The translations under genes were made by a program, and so were the position numbers. A DNA stretch of 35,452 bases from positions 1 through 35,452 of the forward strand of contig JAMFSN010000177.1 of assembly GCA_026225295.1 (NCBI GenBank), written 5' to 3'. This document shows, piece by piece, positions 1 through 8,452 of this stretch. The stretch is from Frankia alni. Its GTDB lineage: Bacteria > Actinomycetota > Actinomycetes > Frankiales > Frankiaceae. Numbering within the stretch: the first letter of the stretch is position 1; each line of letters begins with the position of its first letter. Below the pieces are notes generated by a model. It searched no databases, was not told the origin of the DNA, and saw only the letters and a list, made by a program, of their open reading frames with translations.

Positions 1-437
1 ACGGTATCGGCGCGGTACTGGCCGTCTTCCACACCCAAGGCACCACCGGCGCGGTGACCAAGGTCGTCAGCGTCAACGAAGCCTGCCCCACCACCCCCTT
101 CATCACGGTGTACGACAGGGTGAAAGTCCAATGCGCCACCTACGGCCAGGACTACTCAGCCGGCACCATCGTCCCGATCAAGGGACCCGGAAAGGGCACC
201 AACAACCCGGTACCCCCCGACGCCGTCACCGCCTCCGCCAGCGGACTGGACCCCGACATCTCCCCGGCCTACGCCTACCTGCAGGTCAACCGCATCGCAA
301 AGGCCCGCGGACTGGCAGCGGCCACCGTCCACACCCTCGTCACCAACCACATCAACCACCGCACGTTGGGGTTCATGGGGCAGCCCACCGTCAACGTCCT
401 CGACCTCAACCGAGCCCTCGACAAGCTGACCGCCTAG
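1..437 (+). CDS. kdpC: KdpC, potassium-transporting ATPase subunit C (5' end outside window)
   Basis: This is the C-terminal part of KdpC, the single-TM accessory subunit that stabilises the KdpA/KdpB high-affinity K+ pump in the membrane. The reading frame is open from base 3 and ends with TAG at 435-437, giving about 144 residues of a protein normally near 200. The family signature is clear: [20 protein letters not shown], then [14 protein letters not shown], and the C-terminal [17 protein letters not shown]. The N-terminal membrane helix must lie upstream of the window. The gene normally follows kdpB, which would also lie upstream. It is followed by two hairpins and then kdpD on the same strand, so this is the end of a kdp structural operon with its own two-component system behind it. 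Confidence 0.95.
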   Translation, partial: GIGAVLAVFHTQGTTGAVTKVVSVNEACPTTPFITVYDRVKVQCATYGQDYSAGTIVPIKGPGKGTNNPVPPDAVTASASGLDPDISPAYAYLQVNRIAKARGLAAATVHTLVTNHINHRTLGFMGQPTVNVLDLNRALDKLTA

Positions 438-444
438 CGGTCGC

Positions 445-474
445 GCGGGCGGTGATGCGCACGTCACCGCCCGC
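445..474 (+). terminator. Hairpin just after kdpC
   Basis: Perfect inverted repeat with 11-nt arms (445-455 and 464-474) and an 8-nt loop, starting 8 nt after the kdpC stop codon. There is no T-run after it, as is common in high-GC actinomycetes. Its position suggests it ends or attenuates the structural kdp transcript before kdpD. Terminator activity is inferred. Confidence 0.55.
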
Positions 475-502
475 ACGGCCGCCTGACCCGACCACCTGAC
501 CT

Positions 503-537
503 TCCGCTGTCCGCGTCCCCAGGTCGCGGACAGCGGA
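503..537 (+). terminator. Second hairpin between kdpC and kdpD
   Basis: Perfect inverted repeat with 13-nt arms (503-515 and 525-537) and a 9-nt loop, 28 nt beyond the first hairpin and about 130 nt before kdpD. It could be a second terminator, an RNA element controlling kdpDE read-through, or a protein-binding site. The sequence alone does not decide between these. Confidence 0.45.
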
Positions 538-667
538 CGGCTATTGCGCACCATGGCGAGGAAGGAGCGGTGGACATCCTGCTTCAGGTCATTGCCGTCA
601 CCGCCACACCGGGAACGACCTGCGCGTCGCGCCCGCCCGCGTCGGCCCCTCCGGCCCAGGGCATCCG

Positions 668-3214
668 ATGACCCGCGGCCGGCTGCGGATCTACCTGGGG
701 GCGGCCCCCGGGGTGGGCAAGACCTACGCGATGTTGGCTGAGGCGCACCGGCGACGGGGGCGTGGCACCGACGTCGCCGTGGGTGTCGTCGAGACCCACG
801 GCCGCGAACAGACCGCCGAGCTCCTGGCCGGCTTCGAGGTCGTTCCTCGGCATTCCCTCCCGTACCGGGGCGGTACGTTCGAGGAGATGGACCTTGACGC
901 GGTGCTCGAGCGGCGTCCCCAGGTCGCGCTCGTCGACGAGCTGGCCCACACCAACGTTCCCGGCAGCAGGCACACCAAGCGGTGGCAGGACGTCGAGGAA
1001 CTCCTCGCGGCCGGCATCGACGTGCTGTCGTCGGTCAATATCCAACATCTGGAATCGCTGAACGACGTTGTGGAGGCGGTCACCGGCGTCCCGCAACGGG
1101 AGACCGTCCCGGACGAGGTGGTCCGCCGGGCCGACCAGGTCGAGTTGATCGACATGACGCCGGAGGCCCTTCGCCGACGGATGACCCACGGAAACGTCTA
1201 CGCTCCCGACAAGATCGACGCCGCGTTGGCGCGGTACTTCCGGCCCGGCAACCTCGCCGCCCTGCGAGAGCTTGCGCTGTTGTGGGTCGCGGGCAGCGTC
1301 GATGAGAAACTTGACGCCTACCGCGCCGAACACGGGATCTCGACGCGGTGGGAGACGCGGGAGCGCGTCGTCGTCGCACTCACGGGGGGACCGGAGGGCG
1401 CGGCACTCATCCGGCGCGGCGCCCGCATCGCCGCCCGCGCGGCCGGCGGCGACCTGCTGGCCGTCCATGTCACCCGCAGCGACGGACTGGTGGCGACCGA
1501 TGCTGGTGCGTTGCAGCGGCAGCGGGAACTCGTCGAGGACCTGGGCGGCAGCTACCACCAGGTCGTCGGTTATCACATTCCCGATGCACTGCTGGAATTC
1601 GCCCGTGGCGTCAACGCCACCCAACTCGTCCTCGGCGCGAGCCGCCGCACCTGGCTCGGCACTGTCCTCGGCGGCCGCGGCGTCGCCGCCGAGGTCACCC
1701 GCCGCTCGGGCCCCATCGACGTTCACATGGTTTCCCACGAAGCCGCGGGCAAGGGGCATGGGCTGCCCGAGTTCGCCAGCCATCTCACCGTTCGACGCCG
1801 GATCGCCGGCGCCGCCGTCGGGGCCTTCGGACTGCCCGCGCTCACCGCCGTCCTGACCCATCTGCGCGGTCAGGTCAGCCCGGCCAGCGACCTGTTGCTC
1901 TACCAGCTGATTGTGCTCGCTGTAGCCCTCGTCGGTGGCATCTACCCCGCGCTGGTCTCGGCGGTGAGCGCGGGACTGCTCGCCGACTGGTTCTTCATCC
2001 CGCCGTTGCACTCGCTGTTCGTCCGCAGCGGGGACAACGTTGTCGCCCTGGTCGTGTTCGCCGTCGTCGCACTGGTCGTCAGCGGGGTCGTGGAGGCCGC
2101 TGCCCGCTACACCCGCGAAGCTGCCCGCGCTCGGGCCGAGGCGCAGACCCTGGCGACGTTGTCCGGCAGTCTCGTGGCCGGGCAGGATGCGCTCCCGGCC
2201 CTGCTGGCCCGGGTGCGGGAGACCTTCGGCATGACCTCGGTCACCCTCCTGGAACGCCACACGACCGGTCTTACGCGCGGCGGGGACGCGTGGACCATCG
2301 TCGGGATCAGCGGCTCCCCGGCCTGCCGCGACCCTGACCAGGCCGATACGTCCGTGACGATCCGCACCGGCCTGACCCTTGCGCTCCGAGGTCGAGTCTT
2401 GCCCGCTGCCGACCGCAGTGTCCTGACCGCCTTCGCTGCCCAGGCCGCCACCGCGCTGGAACATCGCCGACTGTCCGTTCAAGCCGAGGACGCGGCGGCG
2501 CTGGCCGCCGCTGATCGCACCCGCTCCGCGCTGCTCGCGGCGGTCAGTCACGACCTGCGAACACCACTCGCCTCCGCCAAGGCGGCGGTGTCCAGCCTGC
2601 GGGCCGACGATGTCGTATGGACGGGAACCGACGAGGCTGAACTCCTCGAGACCGCCGACGAGTCGTTGGACCGGCTGACCCGCCTGGTGGAGAACCTCCT
2701 CGACATGAGTCGCCTGCAAGCCGGCATGCTCGAGATCATCCGGAGGCCGGCCGGGCTCGAGGAACTCATCCCCCTCGCCCTTGACCGGATAGGACCCGCC
2801 GGCCGGACAGTGCGCATCCAGGTGCCCGCCGCCCTGCCCGAGGTCGACGTCGACTCGGCCTTGATCGAACGGGTGATCGCCAACCTCGCCATGAACGCGT
2901 TGCGCCACGCACCGCCCGACCAAACACCGTTGATCACCGCGAGCGCGCTCGGTGACCGGGTCGAACTCCGCGTCATCGACCGCGGTCCGGGCATACCCGA
3001 AGAGGGCCGGGAACGGGTGTTCGCACCCTTCCAACGGCTGGGCGACCATGACAACACCACCGGTGTGGGCCTCGGCCTGGCCTTGTCCCGCGGGCTGGTC
3101 GAAGCGATGGACGGAACCCTCACCCCGGAGGACACCCCCGGTGGTGGGCTCACGATGGTCCTGGCTCTTCCCGCCGCCACGATGGCCGGCGACGGGTCGG
3201 ACGACGAGCAGTGA
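668..3214 (+). CDS. kdpD: KdpD, osmosensitive K+ sensor histidine kinase
   Basis: Membrane sensor kinase that controls kdp expression through KdpE when K+ is limiting. Length is 848 aa, normal for the family. Order of domains: N-terminal KdpD domain with Walker A GAAPGVGKT (residues 11-19) and the conserved DELAHTNVPG stretch; UspA-like domain (about 225-350); DUF4118 hydrophobic hairpins (about 376-480); a short GAF-like part; HisKA with VSHDLRTPLASAK (His628); and an HATPase domain with N-box ANLAMNALRHA, DRGPGIPE and GVGLGLALSRG. The ATG at 668 is chosen because AGGG at 658-661 is spaced correctly and the protein then starts with the usual basic residues before the Walker A segment. The stop overlaps the kdpE start by 4 nt, indicating translational coupling. 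Confidence 0.97.
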   Translation: MTRGRLRIYLGAAPGVGKTYAMLAEAHRRRGRGTDVAVGVVETHGREQTAELLAGFEVVPRHSLPYRGGTFEEMDLDAVLERRPQVALVDELAHTNVPGSRHTKRWQDVEELLAAGIDVLSSVNIQHLESLNDVVEAVTGVPQRETVPDEVVRRADQVELIDMTPEALRRRMTHGNVYAPDKIDAALARYFRPGNLAALRELALLWVAGSVDEKLDAYRAEHGISTRWETRERVVVALTGGPEGAALIRRGARIAARAAGGDLLAVHVTRSDGLVATDAGALQRQRELVEDLGGSYHQVVGYHIPDALLEFARGVNATQLVLGASRRTWLGTVLGGRGVAAEVTRRSGPIDVHMVSHEAAGKGHGLPEFASHLTVRRRIAGAAVGAFGLPALTAVLTHLRGQVSPASDLLLYQLIVLAVALVGGIYPALVSAVSAGLLADWFFIPPLHSLFVRSGDNVVALVVFAVVALVVSGVVEAAARYTREAARARAEAQTLATLSGSLVAGQDALPALLARVRETFGMTSVTLLERHTTGLTRGGDAWTIVGISGSPACRDPDQADTSVTIRTGLTLALRGRVLPAADRSVLTAFAAQAATALEHRRLSVQAEDAAALAAADRTRSALLAAVSHDLRTPLASAKAAVSSLRADDVVWTGTDEAELLETADESLDRLTRLVENLLDMSRLQAGMLEIIRRPAGLEELIPLALDRIGPAGRTVRIQVPAALPEVDVDSALIERVIANLAMNALRHAPPDQTPLITASALGDRVELRVIDRGPGIPEEGRERVFAPFQRLGDHDNTTGVGLGLALSRGLVEAMDGTLTPEDTPGGGLTMVLALPAATMAGDGSDDEQ

Positions 3215-3906
3215 CCAGTGTCCTGGTCGTCGACGACGACCCACAGATCCTCAAGACACTGCGTATCACCTTGCATGCCCGCGGCTACGAGGTAACCACC
3301 GCCACCCGCGGCCGTCAGGCGCTGTCCCTCGCCGCCGCCACCACGCCCGACATCATCCTGCTCGACCTCGGCCTGCCCGACCTCGACGGCAGCGACGTCA
3401 TCCACGCTCTCCGAGGATGGACGGCCACCCCGATCGTGGTCCTCTCCGGGCGCTCCACCAGCGAGGACAAGGTTGCGGCGCTCGACGCGGGCGCGGACGA
3501 CTACGTCACCAAGCCGTTCCGCGTCGACGAGCTCCTCGCCCGGCTCCGCGCCGTCGCTCGTCGCGCCCCCACCCCGCCGCCGGTCGTCACCCTCGGCAAC
3601 TACCAGATCGACCTGACCACCCGCCGCGTCACCCTCGATCCCACCGGGACCGGCGGCGCCGAGGCCACCCGCGACGTCCGCCTCACTCCGACCGAATGGC
3701 ACATCCTCGACGCGTTGCTACGCAACCCGGGGAAACTCATCACCTACCGGCGTCTCCTGCCCGCCGTCGGCGGACCGTCACCCAAGGAACAAAGCCACTA
3801 CCTACGCGAATACATCGGCCGGCTCCGTCGCAAACTCGAACCCGACCCCACCCAGCCGCGCCACCTCATCACCGAACCCGGCATGGGCTATCGATTCCGC
3901 CCCTGA
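3211..3906 (+). CDS. kdpE: KdpE, OmpR-family response regulator
   Basis: Cytoplasmic transcription factor partnered with KdpD that activates the kdp structural operon. It has 231 aa. The receiver domain occupies about residues 1-120, with the acidic cluster DDD at 8-10, phosphoacceptor Asp52 in ILLDLGLPDLDG, and the conserved TKPF lysine motif. The winged-helix DNA-binding domain (about 135-231) carries LTPTEWHILDALLRNPGKLI and ends in the typical GMGYRFRP. The GTG start at 3211 overlaps the kdpD stop in a GTGA arrangement. No other gene is coupled downstream, where a decayed pseudogene lies on the opposite strand. Confidence 0.97.
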   Translation: MTSVLVVDDDPQILKTLRITLHARGYEVTTATRGRQALSLAAATTPDIILLDLGLPDLDGSDVIHALRGWTATPIVVLSGRSTSEDKVAALDAGADDYVTKPFRVDELLARLRAVARRAPTPPPVVTLGNYQIDLTTRRVTLDPTGTGGAEATRDVRLTPTEWHILDALLRNPGKLITYRRLLPAVGGPSPKEQSHYLREYIGRLRRKLEPDPTQPRHLITEPGMGYRFRP

Positions 3907-3984
3907 CGGCGCCTCCGAACGCAGACCCGCGAACACAGTCGGCGTCCGGGCGCCTCACCCGGCGAGCGAGTCGCGCGGTGGGCT

Positions 3985-4614
3985 GCCGCGGCTGCCCCGA
4001 GAGTGAGGACGCCGTGGACCTGCCCCTGCGCCCCCACGACGAGGTAGCGCCGCGCCGGCTGCCGTGACAACGCTGCCTGAAGGCCGGCGCCGTCGAGCGC
4101 GGCGGAAAGGACGAGGCCAGGGCTGCACGCCGCGCCAGGTTGGCGTATACGAGGGGCGCCGCAAGGCCACCAAGCGCGATGCTGATTCCGGCCGCGAGGG
4201 CGGCCAACGCAGCATCGACCAGCAGGCCGACGGCGGCCGAGGCAAGCTCTGCCTGCGGCCTGAGAGCCCCGTCGACCTGGACGACGCCGGACAACCCGGC
4301 AACCCGGCAACCGTCACCCCATTCACCCGCTGTCCGCGGTGGCGTAGGGCCAGTGCCGCCGCCACCTCGCGGACAATCACGCAGATCTCGATGGTCGCGC
4401 CGGCGAGCAGCGGTCCCCACAGAGCGGAACCGTCCGGCGTTGTTCCGGTCGGCCTGGCCAGGGTGATGAACGCGAGTAGCAGCAACGCCAGGAACCCGCC
4501 CGGGGAAACCCGCAGCGGCAATCCTAGCGGGCTTCCCAGGAGCCGTCCCGCGAAAGGTGTCGTCCTTCGGCGCGCGCCGACCTTCTTTTTTCCGTCCGGC
4601 CCCGTCGGAATCAC
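3985..4614 (-). pseudogene. Decayed site-2 protease (M50 family, CBS-type) pseudogene
   Basis: Three minus-strand frames together read like one actinobacterial M50 intramembrane zinc metalloprotease. Frame one gives FAGRLLGSPL, a hydrophobic stretch FLALLLLAFITLA, and REVAAALALRHRG where the catalytic HEXXH should be, so both zinc-binding histidines are lost. Frame two continues with AGLSGVVQVDGALRPQAELA and a membrane segment. Frame three has LSAALDGAGLQAAL (the place of the LDGG zinc-ligand motif), then a CBS-like end ARRYLVVGAQGQVHGVLTL. The first frameshift coincides with an 8-bp tandem duplication at 4295-4310; deleting one copy restores the frame. The second is near position 4100. The region between LDGAG and the CBS end is far shorter than in the family. 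Borders are approximate. Confidence 0.75.
4295..4310. repeat. 8-bp tandem duplication causing a frameshift
   Basis: CCCGGCAA occurs twice in direct succession (4295-4302 and 4303-4310). On the minus strand, removing one copy joins VNGVTVAGL to SGVVQVDGALRPQ in one frame and gives the expected M50 protease sequence. This is a typical slipped-strand duplication scar. Confidence 0.8.
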
Positions 4615-5351
4615 GGCCGGTGAACGCCGGGATAACGATCGTTCGGCCCGGGAACCTCGGATCGATCAGCGGGGCCGACTCCCGGGACGGATCGACGGGT
4701 GGCGGACGGCGGGGTCGACATCGCACAGACCCTCCAGCACTCAATTGCCACCGATCAGCGACGCGAACAGCGTCCACCTGCCGGCGGGCCTCAGCAAGTG
4801 CCATTGACGCCGCATTGACGGCCAATCGGAGATCCCACCGCCACCGCCACCGCTGTCGCGACGACGACCCTCGCTCGCGGGGACCACCCCTCTTGGTGAG
4901 TTTGGTGGGGGCCCTGATCCAGGGCTGGTATGACGCGTTGGTCCGCCACGACCGCACGGGCGGTTCGCCGCGCGATCGGTGGCTTCACCGCCCCGCCGCC
5001 GCCTGCTCGGGGGCGAGTCAGTGCCGCGGTTCACATTTCCAGGATGGAGGGTCAACACCGCGTCAATGTCGCTGGACAGTGAACCGTCGGGGTCTGATGC
5101 TGGCCGATGTCACCACGCGGGTGGCTACTACGCATCGGTCTTGTCGGAGGTCTCGTACACATGACGTCGGGATTCGGCGGGTGGGGCACCGTGACGGGGT
5201 AAACATCGGCTTCCGACCGCCGCGACCGATACTGATTGTGAATGCTCTTGGAATAGTTCCGCGCTCGGATCGCGCTTTCCGCCCCGAGCTACTTCCTCGC
5301 GTGCATAAAGCCGTTTAGCCAGAACGTTTCCGGTTCGACGATGGAGCATTC
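4615..5351. other. Region without recognisable gene
   Basis: About 740 bases between the M50 pseudogene and the decarboxylase gene. All six frames give compositionally biased, Arg/Pro/Gly-rich translations with no family motif that I recognise. It probably contains the promoter of the decarboxylase/kdpA pair, but no convincing -35/-10 pair can be named. GGAG at 5343-5346 is the ribosome binding site of the next gene. Confidence 0.5.
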
Positions 5352-6692
5352 GTGACGTTGGGTGATGTGATACCGAGCCTGCGGTCCTCGCTCGTACGGG
5401 GGCTGACTCCGGAAGTCTGGCCCGCCGGGGCGGAATTGTCGGCGGACGGCGAGATGGTCGTGGCCGGGGTACCCATGAGCGGCCTGGCGGCGACGTTCGG
5501 CACTCCGACGTACGTCCTGGACGAAGCCGAGTTCCGCGGACAGTGCCGGCGGTATGCGGCCTCGCTTCCGGACGCGGAGGTGTGCTACGCCGGCAAGGCG
5601 CTGCTGACCCGCGCGGTCGCGCGCTGGGTGGCGGAGGAAGGGCTCTCGCTCGACGTCTGCTCGGCCGGTGAACTGGCGGTAGCCCGCTCGGTCGGGTTCC
5701 CTCCTGAGCGGCTTGTCCTGCACGGCAACGCCAAGACCCCGGAGGACCTGAAGGCGGCGCTGCGCTATCCGGTGAGCCGGATCGTGCTCGACTCGTTCGA
5801 CGAGATTGCCCAGCTCGGCCCGCTGGCCCACGACCAGCAGGTGCTGGTGCGGGTGACCCCGGGCGTGGACGGCGCCACCCACCACGCGATCACCACCGGG
5901 ATCGAGGATCAGAAGTTCGGTTTCTCACTTGCCAACGGCGACGCCCTGGAGGCGGTCCGTCGGGTGCTGGCCGAGCCGGGCCTGCGCCTGGCCGGCCTGC
6001 ACTGCCACCTCGGCTCCCAGATCGCCCGGCTTGCGCCGCTCGAGGAAGCGACCCGCAGGATGATCGGACTGCTCGCCGCCATCCGTGACCGACAGGGCGT
6101 GGTCCCTTCCCAGCTCAACCTGGGCGGCGGCCATGCGGTGCGGTACGTCCCCGGCGACGAGGCGTTCGACCTGGCTGGCTTCGCTCACCGCCTGTCGGGC
6201 ACGATCAATTACGAATGCGGCCGGCACCGTCTGCCTGCCCCTCGCCTGACGCTGGAGCCTGGGCGAGCCTTGGTCGCCCGCGCCGGGATCACGCTCTACC
6301 GGGTCGTCACCGTCAAACACATCCCCGGCGTGCGGACCTTCGTTGCCGTGGACGGCGGGATGAGCGACAACCCGCGGCCCGCGTTGTACGGCGCGCGGTA
6401 CACCGTGGACCTCAGCGGCCGGCTCCGTACCGCCCCGGCCCGGCCGGTGACGGTCGTCGGTCGGCACTGCGAAGCCGGTGACGTCGTCGCCCGCGACGTC
6501 CTGCTTCCCGGCGACGTCCGCGCCGGCGATCTGCTCGCCGTGGCCTGTACCGGCGCTTACCACCACAGCCTGGCCTCCTCCTACAACCTGGTCGGACGAC
6601 CTCCAGTGGTCGCCGTGCGCGACGGGAACGCCCGCGTTCTGGTGCGCCGCGAAACCGAAGAAGACCTGCTCGCCCGGGATACCGGCCGGTGA
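5352..6692 (+). CDS. lysA: Diaminopimelate decarboxylase-like PLP enzyme
   Basis: Fold-type III PLP decarboxylase of the DapDC/LysA family, which converts meso-diaminopimelate to lysine in the cytoplasm. It has 446 aa. Visible motifs: PLP lysine in CYAGKALLTRAV, HGNAKT, HCHLGSQI, glycine-rich NLGGGHAVRYVPGDE, EPGRALVARAG, VDGGMSDNPRPALYGARY, the inter-subunit CEAGD, and C-terminal GAYHHSLASSYNLVGRPPVV. The start is GTG 5352, with GGAG 5 nt upstream. The GGGHAVRY variant of the glycine loop suggests a secondary LysA-type paralogue rather than the housekeeping copy, so a related diamino-acid substrate is possible. It lies 52 nt ahead of kdpA on the same strand and could be cotranscribed with it, which is not a known functional pairing. 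Confidence 0.88.
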   Translation: MTLGDVIPSLRSSLVRGLTPEVWPAGAELSADGEMVVAGVPMSGLAATFGTPTYVLDEAEFRGQCRRYAASLPDAEVCYAGKALLTRAVARWVAEEGLSLDVCSAGELAVARSVGFPPERLVLHGNAKTPEDLKAALRYPVSRIVLDSFDEIAQLGPLAHDQQVLVRVTPGVDGATHHAITTGIEDQKFGFSLANGDALEAVRRVLAEPGLRLAGLHCHLGSQIARLAPLEEATRRMIGLLAAIRDRQGVVPSQLNLGGGHAVRYVPGDEAFDLAGFAHRLSGTINYECGRHRLPAPRLTLEPGRALVARAGITLYRVVTVKHIPGVRTFVAVDGGMSDNPRPALYGARYTVDLSGRLRTAPARPVTVVGRHCEAGDVVARDVLLPGDVRAGDLLAVACTGAYHHSLASSYNLVGRPPVVAVRDGNARVLVRRETEEDLLARDTGR

Positions 6693-6744
6693 GGGCCGGC
6701 GGGGCCCGCGGATCGGCCGGCCGCCAGACATCGTGGAGGTTCCG

Positions 6745-8394
6745 GTGACCATCTGGTCTGAGGTCGCGGCCGTGGTGGTGGTGGTCGCCGCGGTGCACGT
6801 CCCGCTCGGCAACTACCTGGCCCGCACCTTCACCGCGAGTCGACATCTGCGGGTCGAGTCGGCCCTCTACCGGCTCGCGAAGGTCGATCCCGAGGCCGAC
6901 CAGCGCTGGTCGACGTACGCGGCCAGCCTGCTGGCCTTCTCCGGCGCCTCGGTGCTGTTCCTGTACGCGCTGCTGCGGCTTCAGGGGCATCTGCCGCTGT
7001 CGCTGGGACGGTCGGGCATGCCGGCGGCGCAGGCGTTCGACACCGCCGTGTCGTTCGTCACCAACACTTCCTGGCAGTCCTACGCCGGTGAAAGTGCCCT
7101 GGGCTATCTCGCGCAGATGCTCGGCATCACCGTCGCGGCGTTCCTGTCGGCCGCGGTCGGGTTGGCTGTCGTACTCACGCTCATCCGGGGTCTGGTCCGA
7201 GTCCGCACCGACCGCGTCGGCAACTTCTGGGTCGACCTGGTACGGGCGACGATCCGAATTCTCCTTCCCCTGTCGGTGCTGTTCGCCGTCCTGATGGTCG
7301 CGGCCGGGGCGATCCAGAATCTGCATGGGTTCCAGACGGTCACCACGGTCACGGGCGGCCGCCAGCACCTGCCCGGCGGTCCGGTCGCCTCCTTTGAACC
7401 GATCAAGCTGATGAGCGGCGACGGCGGCGGTTTCTACAACGCCAACTCCGCCCATCCGTTCGAGAACCCCTCCGCCCTCACCAACCTGCTCGAGATCATC
7501 CTGATGCTGTTGATCCCGACGGCGATCCCGCGCATGTACGGCCGGATGGTCCACGACACCCGGCAGGGCTGGGCCCTCCTGGCGGTCATGACCGTCTTGT
7601 TCGCGGCTGCCCTGGCGGTGCTCGTCACCGCCGAGTCGACGCACCACGGCACCGTCCCGACCGCGGTCGGGGCAACGACCGAGGGGAAGGAGACTCGCTT
7701 CGGATCATCGACGTCCGCCTTCTTCGCGACGACCTCGACCGCGACCGCGGACGGCGCGGTCGACGCCAGTCACGACTCCCTCACCTCGGCGGGTGGTGGC
7801 GTGGCACTGGTCAACATGATGCTCGGCGAGGTCAGCCCCGGCGGGGTCGGCTCCGGCCTGTACGGATTGGTGGTCCTGTCGATCCTCGCGGTGTTCCTCG
7901 CCGGTCTGATGATCGGGCGTACTCCGGAGTACCTCCGTAAACGGATCGAGCAACGCCAGATCCGTTACGTCGCCCTGATCACTCTGGTCACGCCGGCCGT
8001 GATCCTGATCGGCGCGGCGATCGCGGTCGGTCTACCCACCCCGCCGCGGTCGTTCCTGAACACGGGCGCGCACGGAGTGTCCGAAGCGCTCTACGCGTTC
8101 ACGTCGGCGGGGAACACCAACGGCAGTGCGTTCGCCGGACTGAACGCGAATACCGACTTCTACAACGTCGGCCTGGCGATCGTTATGATCCTTGGCCGTT
8201 ACCTGCCGATGATTTTGGTCATCGCCCTGGCCGGCTCGCTCGCCGAACAACGCCAGCAGCCCGTGACCAGCGGCACCCTGCCGACCCACACAGCGTCGTT
8301 CGTCGGCCTCGTCGTCGGCGTGGCGGTGATCGTCACCGCGCTGACCTACCTGCCCGCCCTCGCGCTCGGTCCGCTCGCCGAAGGGCTGCGCTGA
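6745..8394 (+). CDS. kdpA: KdpA-like potassium channel subunit, orphan copy with divergent filter loops
   Basis: Integral membrane K+-translocating subunit of the Kdp ATPase family. It is 549 aa, essentially full length (usual about 557), with about ten hydrophobic segments. The four P-loop regions are recognisable but each departs from the usual sequence. Loop 1 is TNTSWQSYAGE (residues 106-116; usual TNTNW). Loop 2 is SGDGGGFYNANSAHPFENP (starting at 224; usual GTNGGG). Loop 3 is TADGAVDASHDS (around 335-345; usual GAVNAMHDS type). Loop 4 is SAGNTNGSAFAGL (starting at 454; usual NNNGSAFAGL). GTG 6745 is chosen because GGAGG lies 5 nt upstream; GTG 6733 is an in-frame alternative. No kdpB or kdpF is adjacent: a decarboxylase gene precedes it and an Rv1733c-like gene follows. 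It may be the only kdpA, displaced from the operon, or a paralogue. Confidence 0.92.
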   Translation: MTIWSEVAAVVVVVAAVHVPLGNYLARTFTASRHLRVESALYRLAKVDPEADQRWSTYAASLLAFSGASVLFLYALLRLQGHLPLSLGRSGMPAAQAFDTAVSFVTNTSWQSYAGESALGYLAQMLGITVAAFLSAAVGLAVVLTLIRGLVRVRTDRVGNFWVDLVRATIRILLPLSVLFAVLMVAAGAIQNLHGFQTVTTVTGGRQHLPGGPVASFEPIKLMSGDGGGFYNANSAHPFENPSALTNLLEIILMLLIPTAIPRMYGRMVHDTRQGWALLAVMTVLFAAALAVLVTAESTHHGTVPTAVGATTEGKETRFGSSTSAFFATTSTATADGAVDASHDSLTSAGGGVALVNMMLGEVSPGGVGSGLYGLVVLSILAVFLAGLMIGRTPEYLRKRIEQRQIRYVALITLVTPAVILIGAAIAVGLPTPPRSFLNTGAHGVSEALYAFTSAGNTNGSAFAGLNANTDFYNVGLAIVMILGRYLPMILVIALAGSLAEQRQQPVTSGTLPTHTASFVGLVVGVAVIVTALTYLPALALGPLAEGLR

Positions 8395-8452
8395 CGAGTA
8401 CGCACGTGCGGGATCCGTGCGGACGCGGCCCGTGGCACCGGGGGAGTGGATG

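Noticed and set aside
584-3244. 886-aa open frame antisense to kdpD
   Set aside because: Gly/Asp/Arg-biased translation with no motifs, entirely a mirror of kdpD codon bias.
5059-5318. Possible CBS-domain fragment (LADVTTRVATT) before the decarboxylase gene
   Set aside because: Only one short stretch resembles a CBS start and nothing follows; likely chance.
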